Source: CADCWK01 sp964244115 (GTDB lineage: Bacteria; Chloroflexota; Chloroflexia; Thermomicrobiales; UBA6265). From it: 29,654 bases of DNA. Positions 1 to 7,228 of this stretch are shown here, one piece after another. Every line of letters starts with the position of its first letter. The stretch's first letter is position 1. The notes beneath the pieces are model-generated. The model was not told the origin of the DNA and made no database searches. It worked only from the letters and a program-made list of their open reading frames with translations. The stretch covers positions 1 to 29,654 of the forward strand of contig CAXTHM010000051.1 of the NCBI GenBank assembly GCA_964244115.1, written 5' to 3'. The position numbers and the translations under genes were made by a program.

Positions 1-263
1 TTGCGAGCCAGGCCGCCGCAGCGGCCATCGCCCCGCAGGGCGATAACCGGCGCACCGGGTTCAATCCTGTCCCGTTATGCCGCGTACGTTGTCGAGGATT
101 GCGCTGAACACGGCCATCAGTGGGGCTGGCAGACCGCCGAACGATCAGGTTGACATGAACACGGTTGACCCAGGGGTGATGGAGCCTTCGGGCGCGGGTC
201 AGGGAACGCCCGTACCCCTACATTGCTGGCTGCGGTGTCAGGGACGACCAATTCGTTCTCCCC

Positions 264-1820
264 CTATTCGGCCGGGCTCGTCTCGGCTTCGCGTTCCAGG
301 CGGGTTCGCTGCTGCCGAACGCTCTCCCGCGGCAAGAGCAGGGCGGCGACGGCGGCCAGCGCCGTACCGGCGCCGAGGAAGATGAACGTGAAACGGAACG
401 CCTCGGAGCCAGCCGCCAGCGTCCCCGCTTGCGGACCCAACTCGGTGACCAGGGCGGAGTGCGAGTCGACGTAGCCGAGGAACAGGACGGTGCTGATCGC
501 GATCCCGATCGAGCTGAAGACCTGCGCGGTCGCATTGTAGAGCGAGGTCGCCTTGGGCAGCGCCAGGCCGGTGATCTGGGAGAAGGCCGTCGTCTGGAGC
601 GGCAGGTTGCTCCAGCCGAAGCCCATACCGCGCAGGATCAGGATCGGGACGAAGACCCAGTAGGCCGTCTTCGTGTCGATCGCGGTCAGCCAGAACGTGC
701 TGATCGTCAGGACCGAGAAGCCGGCCATGACCAGGAAGCGGGGACCGATCCGGTCGAACAGCCTGGCGCCGCTCTGGACGCCGATCACGGCACCGACCCC
801 CTGCGCCCCGAGGATCAGGCCGGTCTCGACGGCCGAGAAGCCGCGGTACTGCTGGAGGAAGAGCGGCAGCAGGAAGAAGCTGCCGAAGACGATCCCGCGG
901 ACGAACCAGGTCAGGATCGAGGCCACCCGGAAGACCGATGACCCGTAGAGGCGAAGATTCAGGACCGGGTCGGCGGCGCGCCGAAGCTCGTACCAGGCGA
1001 AGAAGCCGAGGACGACCACGCCAGCCAGCAGCAGACCCCAGAACGGACTGTATGCCCAGCCGTTGACCTCACCCATCGGTTCGGCGTCGGTCTGGGAGCC
1101 GCCCCGCGTCTGGCCGACGAGACTGAAGGCGTAGACGACCAGGACGACGCCGACCATGCTGGTGACCAGGCCGGTCCAGTCGAACGGCTGCCGGGTGCGG
1201 ACGGCCGGAGCGGCGCCGGGCTCGACCCGCGGCGCGGCGATGGGCCGGAGGACGCGGGCGACGAGGACGATGCCGGCGATCCCGATCGGGACGTTGACCA
1301 GGAAGATCCAGGGCCAGCCCAGCGGGCTGTCGACGATCAGCCCGCCGATGGTCGGGCCGAGCGTCGGCGCGACCAGGACCGGGATCGAGATGAAGGCCGA
1401 CGCCGAGGCGCGTTCCTCCGGGTGGAAGGAGGCGAAGGTGATCGCCGTAGCGAGCGGGAACAGCGCCCCGCCACCGATCCCCTGGATCAGCCGGGCGGTC
1501 AGAAGGGCCGGGAAGCCGACGCTGTCCGACAGCAGGACCGAGGCACCGCAGAAGATGCTGGCGACGACGAAGATGCCCAGGAACCCGATGTAGGTCCGCT
1601 TCTGCCCGAACCAGATCCCGAGGTACCCGGCGACCGGGATCACGGCAGCCTGAGCGAGGAAGTACGCGGTAATGATCCACTGGGCGCTGCTGAGCTCGAT
1701 GTCGAGCGACTCCTGCATCGGGACCAGGGCGACGTTGACGACCGTGTTGTTGAGCACCGCCATGAACAGCCCGATGGCGGTGATGAGCGCGACCTGGAAC
1801 TTGTACGGGATCCGGCTCAT
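264..1820 (-). CDS. MFS drug/multidrug exporter, DHA2 (EmrB/QacA) type
   Basis: This is a proton-coupled exporter of the inner membrane, 518 aa from the chosen ATG. The length and about 14 hydrophobic segments fit the DHA2 branch of the major facilitator superfamily. The family motif A region is visible as GYLGIWFGQKRTYIG after the second helix. Motif C, typical of antiporters, is visible as APTLGPTIGG in helix 5. A hydrophilic insert of about 40 residues lies in the middle (GGSQTDAEPMGEV region). The chosen start has AGGGAG about 11 nt upstream. An upstream in-frame GTG at 1916 would add 32 residues without hydrophobic character, so I prefer 1820. The gene reads in the same direction as trxA but is separated from it by a strong hairpin, so it is probably transcribed alone. 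The substrate cannot be read from sequence. Confidence 0.9.
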   Translation of the reverse strand: MSRIPYKFQVALITAIGLFMAVLNNTVVNVALVPMQESLDIELSSAQWIITAYFLAQAAVIPVAGYLGIWFGQKRTYIGFLGIFVVASIFCGASVLLSDSVGFPALLTARLIQGIGGGALFPLATAITFASFHPEERASASAFISIPVLVAPTLGPTIGGLIVDSPLGWPWIFLVNVPIGIAGIVLVARVLRPIAAPRVEPGAAPAVRTRQPFDWTGLVTSMVGVVLVVYAFSLVGQTRGGSQTDAEPMGEVNGWAYSPFWGLLLAGVVVLGFFAWYELRRAADPVLNLRLYGSSVFRVASILTWFVRGIVFGSFFLLPLFLQQYRGFSAVETGLILGAQGVGAVIGVQSGARLFDRIGPRFLVMAGFSVLTISTFWLTAIDTKTAYWVFVPILILRGMGFGWSNLPLQTTAFSQITGLALPKATSLYNATAQVFSSIGIAISTVLFLGYVDSHSALVTELGPQAGTLAAGSEAFRFTFIFLGAGTALAAVAALLLPRESVRQQRTRLEREAETSPAE

Positions 1821-1975
1821 GTCGGGCTGCGCTCCCTGCCGATCGGTCACGATCCGTCTCGATCCGTCCAGGACGGGCTCACTGGTCGCCGGGACGGCCC
1901 GTGACGACAGGTGCACCGTCGCAGGCTCCCTGCCCCGGCGACCTGGTTCGGCCGAGCGCCCCCCCGGGGTACACG

Positions 1976-2015
1976 AGACGGCGCCCCATGCTCGGTCGAG
2001 CGTGGGGCGCCGTCT
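1976..2015 (-). terminator. Strong hairpin downstream of trxA
   Basis: A perfect 13-bp inverted repeat (AGACGGCGCCCCA at 1976-1988, its complement at 2003-2015) encloses an inner GCTCG/CGAGC stem. It begins about 29 nt after the trxA stop on the minus strand. There is no T-run after it, so termination or mRNA 3'-end protection is inferred from position and stability. Confidence 0.65.
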
Positions 2016-2043
2016 GGTCGGGCTTCGGTTGGCGAGGCCGAGT

Positions 2044-2382
2044 CTAGGCGGTGGTGGTCGCCAGGTGCGGCTGGACGCGGGACATGATCTGCTGCTTCGG
2101 CATCGCGCCGATGATCTTGTCGATCGGCTGGCCGTTCTTGAACATGACCATCGTCGGGATGCTGGTCACGCCGAGCTGCGACGCGTACTGCTGGTTCTCG
2201 TCGATGTTGACCTTGGCGATCTTGAGCGTGCCGGCCTGCTCGCTCGCGATCTCGGCGAGGATGGGGGCAACGGCCTTGCAGGGACCGCACCAGCTGGCCC
2301 AGAAGTCGACGAGGACCAGCTCGTCGGCCTGGAGCACTTCCTGGTTGAACGTGGCATCGGTGACGTCGACGGGCTTGGTCAT
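2044..2382 (-). CDS. trxA: Thioredoxin
   Basis: This cytoplasmic thiol-disulfide oxidoreductase reduces protein disulfides and is itself re-reduced by thioredoxin reductase. It is 112 aa, the normal length for thioredoxin 1. The redox motif WCGPC is at residues 31-35, after the DFWAS strand. The cis-proline loop is visible as TSIPT, followed by MVMFKNGQPIDKIIGA, which is the expected fold order. The start ATG has AGAGAGGA about 11 nt upstream. The gene is divergent from the glycosyltransferase across about 67 bp, and a strong hairpin follows its stop. No reductase gene is adjacent. Confidence 0.97.
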   Translation of the reverse strand: MTKPVDVTDATFNQEVLQADELVLVDFWASWCGPCKAVAPILAEIASEQAGTLKIAKVNIDENQQYASQLGVTSIPTMVMFKNGQPIDKIIGAMPKQQIMSRVQPHLATTTA

Positions 2383-2449
2383 ATGGGGGTGATCCTCTCT
2401 GGCGCCGGGGCGCCTCCATTACTTCCCTAATGATAGCACGGGGGTCAAG

Positions 2450-3589
2450 GTGCGGATCGCGCTCGACACGGGTTTTCTGTCGCTTCCGCCATCGGGAACG
2501 GGATTGTACGTCCGGGAGCTGCTCGCCGCGCTCCCGGCCGCCGCCGAGCGGATCGGCGTCGGTCTCGACCTCGTCCCCCTCGCACCTCCCGGGCCGCTGT
2601 CCTCCCGCCGCCAGCGGCTCGCCTGGGAATCCGCCGGCGTTGCCCGGAGCGCCCGGCGCCTGGACCCACGTCCTGATGTCGTCCACGTCCCCCATCAGAT
2701 GCCGCCCGTGATCGGGCCGCGGCGAGGCATCGCCGAAGTCGTCACGATCCACGACCTGATCCCCTACCACCTGCCGGAGTACCAGCGCAGCCGGGCGATC
2801 CGCCTGCGGCTGCTGCTGGCGCGGCTCTGGCTGCGCCGGGCCAGCCGGATCATCGCGCCATCCCAGGCGACCGTCCGGGACATCATCGCGACGCTCGGCA
2901 TCCCCCGGCACCGGATCGCCCTGATCCCACTGGCCGCCACGCCGGGATACGGCCCGGCCACGACCGAGCGGGACCAGCTCGCGATCGAGCGCGTCCGGCG
3001 GCGCTACGGCATCCCCGGCCGGTACGTCTTCAACATCGGTGGCTTCGACGCCCGCAAGAACCTGCTCGTCCTGCTGGACGCCTTCGCCCGGACCATCGCC
3101 GCCACCGAGAACGATCTGCATCCCCGGGCGCCGCTGACGCTCGTGATCGGCGGGGCGCCGCACTCCGGCAACGAACTCGTCTTCCCGGACCTCGCTCCGA
3201 CGATCCGGCGGCTCGGTCTGGAGCACCGCGTCATCCTGACCGGCAAGGTCCCGCCCGAGGACGTCCTGCCGCTCCATCAGGGCGCGAGCGTCTACTGCAC
3301 GCCATCGAGCTACGAGGGCTTCGGCCTGACGCCACTGGACGCGATGGCCTGCGGCGTCCCGGTGATCGCCGCCAACCGGACCAGCCTGCCGGAGGTCGTC
3401 GCGGACGCCGGGCTGCTGGTCGAGCCCGCCCCGGACCTGGTCGCCGCCGCCCTCACCCGCGTCCTGACCGACGACCTGCTCGCCCGCCGCCTCCGCAACC
3501 GCTCCCTGGACCGCGCCGCCGAGTTCTCCTGGGACCTGACCGCCGAAGCGACCGTCCGTGCCTATCAGGAGGCCATGCGCCACCCGTAG
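2450..3589 (+). CDS. Group 1 (GT4-type) glycosyltransferase
   Basis: This retaining, nucleotide-sugar-dependent glycosyltransferase is probably involved in glycolipid, polysaccharide or cell-envelope glycan synthesis. It is 379 aa with the two Rossmann-like halves of the GT-B fold. The N-terminal half starts with the glycine-rich SLPPSGTGLYVREL and carries VVTIHDLIPYHLPEYQ. The C-terminal half starts near residue 200 with GGFDARKNLLVLLDAF and includes LTGKVPPEDVLPL. The donor-site element SYEGFGLTPLDAMACGVPV has Glu289 followed by Asp297 where most members have Glu (an E-x7-E to E-x7-D change). The start codon is GTG, with a GGGGG run about 6 nt upstream. It is a single gene, divergent from trxA. 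The acceptor and donor are unknown. Confidence 0.9.
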   Translation: MRIALDTGFLSLPPSGTGLYVRELLAALPAAAERIGVGLDLVPLAPPGPLSSRRQRLAWESAGVARSARRLDPRPDVVHVPHQMPPVIGPRRGIAEVVTIHDLIPYHLPEYQRSRAIRLRLLLARLWLRRASRIIAPSQATVRDIIATLGIPRHRIALIPLAATPGYGPATTERDQLAIERVRRRYGIPGRYVFNIGGFDARKNLLVLLDAFARTIAATENDLHPRAPLTLVIGGAPHSGNELVFPDLAPTIRRLGLEHRVILTGKVPPEDVLPLHQGASVYCTPSSYEGFGLTPLDAMACGVPVIAANRTSLPEVVADAGLLVEPAPDLVAAALTRVLTDDLLARRLRNRSLDRAAEFSWDLTAEATVRAYQEAMRHP

Positions 3590-3595
3590 ATCGAC

Positions 3596-3845
3596 GTGAG
3601 GTGAGATCGAAGGGTGCGATTCATCGGGGTGGGGCTTGCTCCATCCGGGCCGCCGCAGCGGCCGGCGCTGGCCACAACTCTGGTCATCCTCAGACGTTGC
3701 GCGGGTGCGGAGCAAACCTCTCCCCCGGCCCCTCTCCGGCTCACCTGCTCGCTCACCCGCCAGAGGCGGCTCTCGCTGCGATGCTGCTCGCAGGTGCCCG
3801 GAGAGGGGAGCAAAGCCATTCACTGAAAGCGGGGCTTCACCTCAC
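3596..3845 (+). repeat. Interspersed repeat family A, copy A1
   Basis: This copy fills most of the 338-bp gap between two convergent genes. The core at 3701-3812 runs from a GCGGAGCA-type start through CTCTCCCCCGG, the CTGCTCGCTCACCCGC block and GAGAGGGGAG. It matches blocks at 18428-18533 and 27301-27408, and the reverse complement at about 11974-12090. The block as drawn is bounded by a 9-bp inverted repeat, GTGAGGTGA at 3596-3604 and TCACCTCAC at 3837-3845. These ends differ from those of the copies at 11930 and 27264. No gene is convincing here. Confidence 0.75.
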
Positions 3846-3866
3846 TCGAACGCGGTAGTTGTTCGA

Positions 3867-3896
3867 AGATGCCAGCGCACCGTTGCGCTGGCGTCT
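3867..3896. terminator. Bidirectional terminator-like hairpin between convergent genes
   Basis: A 13-bp stem (AGATGCCAGCGCA and TGCGCTGGCGTCT, one G-T pair) with a 4-nt loop sits between the end of the glycosyltransferase side and the stop of the MotB-like gene. It is followed by TCTTCG-type sequence on the minus strand and CTTACG on the plus strand. Only short pyrimidine stretches follow, so terminator function is inferred. Confidence 0.65.
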
Positions 3897-3927
3897 CTTA
3901 CGCTATCCGTTCGATCGCCTTGCCGAT

Positions 3928-5043
3928 CTACCCTTCGCCGTCGTCGACCAGCGGACACCCCTCGTACACCGTCATCTGGATGTCTACGCGTCCATCCGTG
4001 TTCGCGTTGGAAGCGGAGTAGGATCCTGCTTCTCCGGCAGCCGCAGGGTACTCCTCCTGGATTAACTGGAACACCCGATCAGCCAAAGCATTGCCCTCCG
4101 TGACAGGATCATTCCCTCGGGAATTCCCTTCGAGAATCATGAACCCGATGACGCAACCCGCATTAGCGTATGGACCGATCTGGTCTTCAATCTCCTGCCG
4201 CGCCTGATCGAGCGCGTCGGCATCGTCGTTCGCAATTCCAACCCGGTCGAACTGCATAGAGAAGGCTTGGACCTGATTATTCAGGCCACCCGCTGTCGCA
4301 CCTTGAGCATCATTGGTCGCCTGCGCCCCAGCAGCCTGTGTCTCCAGGACGGAAACCGACTGGTCCTGCAGCGTGATCCGGGCCTGCGCCGTCTGAAGGG
4401 CGATGGCCTGCTCGGTCGATTGCGCGGAGACAGCGGCCGAGTTGGCCTCGGCCGTCTGGAGCGCTCCGGCGTCGGTCTGGCTGGCTGCCTGCTGCGTGCT
4501 GAGCGTGTCGATCGTCGCCTGCGCCTGGACGGCCTGGGCCTGCGAGGTCGCGGCGGACTGCGTCGCGGCGGCGTTGGCGGTGGCCTGCTGGCTGGTCAGG
4601 TCCGCGACGCTGGAATCCTGGCCGGCCTGTTGGGTGGCGAAGGCGGAGATCGTCGCCCGCGATTCGAGCGCCGCCTGCGTCGCCTGGGCGTCGGCCGTCG
4701 CCCGCTCGCTGTCGTTCTGGGCCGCCCGGGTCTGGGCCGCCTGAGCCGAGGCGGTCGCCTGCCGGGCGAGGAGCGCGTCGGCGGTCGCGTCGGCGGAGAC
4801 CGTCTGCTGAAGGACGAGCGCCGCCGCCGTTGCCGTCTGCGCGTTCTCGGCGGCCTGCCCCTGGAGGGCCACGATCTGGGCGTCGGATGTCGCCAGCAGG
4901 TTGGCGGTGGCGGTGGGGGTCGGGGTGGGCGGCGGGTCGCCGGTGCCGCTGACCATGAAGATCAGGGTCAGGGCGAGCAGGAGGTCGGCGAACACCCAGC
5001 CGCCGATCTCGTACATGGAACGTTCGCGACGTCGCGGTCTCAT
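3928..5043 (-). CDS. MotB/ZorB-like membrane protein with Ala/Gln/Thr-rich coiled stalk
   Basis: This 371-aa protein is probably anchored in the inner membrane by one N-terminal helix with its bulk outside. A basic start (MRPRRRER) precedes GGWVFADLLLALTLIFMVSG at about residues 14-33. The single Asp20 within this helix is placed like the ion-coupling Asp of MotB, ZorB, TolR and ExbD. A TPTPTATA linker follows, then about 200 residues of Ala/Gln/Thr/Ser-rich helical stalk (QAT, TAQA and QAQ repeats). A C-terminal domain of about 110 residues follows (QFDRVGIANDDADALDQ, then FMILEGNSRGNDP...GNALADRVFQL). Its order resembles a degenerate OmpA-like peptidoglycan-binding domain. Two cysteines there might pair. 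AGGAG 5 nt before the ATG fixes the start. It lies 88 bp downstream of the MotA-like gene, so it is probably co-transcribed. The stator role is inferred. Confidence 0.75.
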   Translation of the reverse strand: MRPRRRERSMYEIGGWVFADLLLALTLIFMVSGTGDPPPTPTPTATANLLATSDAQIVALQGQAAENAQTATAAALVLQQTVSADATADALLARQATASAQAAQTRAAQNDSERATADAQATQAALESRATISAFATQQAGQDSSVADLTSQQATANAAATQSAATSQAQAVQAQATIDTLSTQQAASQTDAGALQTAEANSAAVSAQSTEQAIALQTAQARITLQDQSVSVLETQAAGAQATNDAQGATAGGLNNQVQAFSMQFDRVGIANDDADALDQARQEIEDQIGPYANAGCVIGFMILEGNSRGNDPVTEGNALADRVFQLIQEEYPAAAGEAGSYSASNANTDGRVDIQMTVYEGCPLVDDGEG

Positions 5044-5131
5044 GCGACTCCTATCGTTGGTGACACCGTGCGATGAGGGGGAGCGTCCGACACCCGGTCA
5101 GATTCCGGACATGGGCAATGGCTGTCCGTAG

Positions 5132-6940
5132 TTACTGGCCGGGACGGCGGTTGCCACCGGACCACGGACCGGAGCGCTCACCGGCGGCGGGGCGACTGGA
5201 CTGGTCGCCCGGCTCGAACCGCTCGGGCTGACGGCCGTAGGGCGCGTTGCCGGCCGGGACGGGTCGTGGACCCTGGCCGTTGAGTTCCTGCCGCAGCGCC
5301 GCGGCAAAGGCCGTCTGCATGGCCTCCGTCGTCGGGAGCTGGTGGGCGAAGCGGTCGAGCGTCTGGATCACCGTGCCGAGCTGCTGCATCAGGTGCCCGA
5401 GCTCGCCGCGGAGCTCGCGCTCGCGCTGGGCGACGGCCATGCCGGAGGCGCCGAGGTCACGCGAGACCTGCGAGAGCTGCCCGGCGACGCCGGTCTCGCT
5501 CTCCAGCATCGCGGCCAGCCGGGCCGTCTGCTCCGACGAGTGGTCGGAGAGCTGGGCGAACTCGTCCCGGAGCTGGGTCAGGATCCGGCCGATGTCGCCG
5601 AGCTGACTGGTGCTATTCGAGACGCCGGCCATGCTGCTGCGGAGCACCTCCGCCAGCCGCGACGTGGACTCCGACTCACGGGCGGCACCCTCGCCGGTGC
5701 GGGCCTGGCTCTCGGCGAGCATCGCGGCGACCTCGGCGATCCCGCGAACGGCCTCCCCAGCCATCCGGCCGGCCTGGGCGGCGGCCTCGGAGCCGGTCAG
5801 GGCGCGGTCGGCGGCGTCGGCCAGGTTATTGGCCGCGTCGCTGAGCTGCCGGGTGACGGCCTGGTCGCTCTGGATGCCGGAGGCGACGATCCGCTCGAGG
5901 TTGCCGACGGCCTGGAGCAGCGTCCGCTGCTGGTCGCCGGAGACACCGACCTCGCTCGTCATGTCCTCGAGCGCGTTCTGGAGGCTGATCGAGACCTGGC
6001 GGAGGTCGATCAGCAGGCGATGGGTCTCCTCGGCGCCGGAGCGCATCCCGGAAGCGAAGACGGCGAAGTCCGAAAACTCCTGCTCGCGCCGGTTGGCGAC
6101 GAGTTCCAGCCGGTCGTGCTCGACCTGGAGCCGGTTGAGCAGCTCCTGGCTGTTGCGGTCGAAGCGGAAGGCGAGCCGCTCGACATTCTGGGCGAGCAGG
6201 GCGGTCCGGTTGGCCCGGTCCGGCGCCAGCACGACGGTCGCGGCGCCGAGGACGTTGTCGAGATCGGTCTGGAACCGGTTGGCGGTGAGGGCGATCTGGT
6301 CGTCGCGCTTGTCCCGTCGGCCCTCGGAGACGAAGGTCATCACGATGATCAGCCCGATCAGGATGACGTCGACCAGGGCGATCGAGGAGAACCGGCTCCA
6401 GACCGGCAACTCGCCCCCGAAGCCGCGCTGCCAGAGGACCAGCATCGGCGTGCCGGACTGTTCGGGGACGCGGGTGAGGTAACTGTCGTAGGCTCGGGAC
6501 GCCTCGTAGAAGGCGTACCAGGTCACGGCCAGCGGCAGCAGGACCAGCACGTTCCGGATCCGGGCGATCGTCTCGATGAACGCGGAGGCGTAGCCGCCCT
6601 CCTTCTTCACCGCCCAGGCGTGGGCGATCCGCTCCGTGTTGAAGGCGCGGCGGAGGTCGACATCGGCCCAGCGCGTCCGGGACTCCTCGTTGCCGAGGGC
6701 GCCGGACAGATCGGAGAGGCGCTCGGCGGCGCGGGCGTCGACCTCCTGGATCGAGGCGGCCAGCCCGCCGATCTCGTTCGTGAGCAGCTCGAACTCGCGG
6801 CCCGGCGTCCGGTAGATGGGGGTCTCGTCCGGCTCCAGCGGCGGCAGCGAGGCGGGCAGGTGACCGCCGTTCTGCCGGTCGGTGCCGACCGACGGGATCC
6901 TGGCGGTCTGCTGGTCGATGGGCGGGGTAGTCGTCACCAT
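5132..6940 (-). CDS. MotA/ZorA-like two-span protein with long cytoplasmic coiled coil
   Basis: I do not recognise a named family for this 602-aa protein. It has a hydrophilic N-terminal part (1-128). A helix lies at about 129-149 (NVLVLLPLAVTWYAF) and a loop of about 35 residues follows with LWQRGFGG. A second helix at about 184-204 (SSIALVDVILIGLIIVM) carries Asp191. After EGRRDKRDD come about 340 residues of heptad-like helix rich in Ala, Gln, Glu, Leu and Ser, reminiscent of chemoreceptor signalling domains or the ZorA tail. The last 50 residues are Pro/Gly/Arg-rich and disordered. It precedes the MotB-like gene in the same direction, the usual order of stator pairs, and diverges from the kinase gene. 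The ATG at 6940 has no clear ribosome site. A MotA-like role rests on topology and partner, not on a proven match. Confidence 0.7.
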   Translation of the reverse strand: MVTTTPPIDQQTARIPSVGTDRQNGGHLPASLPPLEPDETPIYRTPGREFELLTNEIGGLAASIQEVDARAAERLSDLSGALGNEESRTRWADVDLRRAFNTERIAHAWAVKKEGGYASAFIETIARIRNVLVLLPLAVTWYAFYEASRAYDSYLTRVPEQSGTPMLVLWQRGFGGELPVWSRFSSIALVDVILIGLIIVMTFVSEGRRDKRDDQIALTANRFQTDLDNVLGAATVVLAPDRANRTALLAQNVERLAFRFDRNSQELLNRLQVEHDRLELVANRREQEFSDFAVFASGMRSGAEETHRLLIDLRQVSISLQNALEDMTSEVGVSGDQQRTLLQAVGNLERIVASGIQSDQAVTRQLSDAANNLADAADRALTGSEAAAQAGRMAGEAVRGIAEVAAMLAESQARTGEGAARESESTSRLAEVLRSSMAGVSNSTSQLGDIGRILTQLRDEFAQLSDHSSEQTARLAAMLESETGVAGQLSQVSRDLGASGMAVAQRERELRGELGHLMQQLGTVIQTLDRFAHQLPTTEAMQTAFAAALRQELNGQGPRPVPAGNAPYGRQPERFEPGDQSSRPAAGERSGPWSGGNRRPGQ

Positions 6941-7137
6941 GGGGATGCTGCCAATCGTTGGCCGGGGGACCCCGGTCGGGTGGGAATGACCGCGGCTACC
7001 GGCGTGTCACCGACCGTGCCGTGTCGGCGACGACCGGGAGCGCTACTCGGGGGAGACACGGATCGTCCACGAGAAAACTGTCCGGCGGGGGCACCGCTTC
7101 GGGGGGCGGGACAGGTCTCCGTGAGCGCGGGGTGAAC

Positions 7138-7151
7138 TACAATCGCGATTG
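7138..7151 (+). promoter_or_regulatory. TACAAT -10-like box overlapping a 12-bp palindrome
   Basis: TACAAT at 7138-7143 runs into the perfect palindrome CAATCGCGATTG (7140-7151) in the 288-bp divergent region between the MotA-like and kinase genes. A palindrome over a promoter start is a typical repressor site. No good -35 hexamer is visible, so this is a candidate only. Confidence 0.35.
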
Positions 7152-7228
7152 CTTCCTGCCAATGTACCATCCTGTCACGGTCCGGATCACGTCGCGCCGG
7201 ACCGGTGTACGAACAGATCAGGTTGCCC

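Noticed and set aside
11..26. GGCCGCCGCAGCGGCC, identical to 3649-3664, as a further family A copy at the window start
   Set aside because: Only this short GC palindrome is shared; the family A core is not present near the window start.
1847..3823. Minus-strand frame of 658 codons across trxA and the glycosyltransferase
   Set aside because: It covers two real genes in other frames and has no motifs, only charged low-complexity sequence.
5342..7135. Long plus-strand open frame opposite the MotA-like gene (597 codons)
   Set aside because: It is antisense to a gene with clear membrane and coiled-coil structure, and its own product is Gly/Asp/Arg/Gln-rich low-complexity sequence typical of a GC-rich shadow frame.
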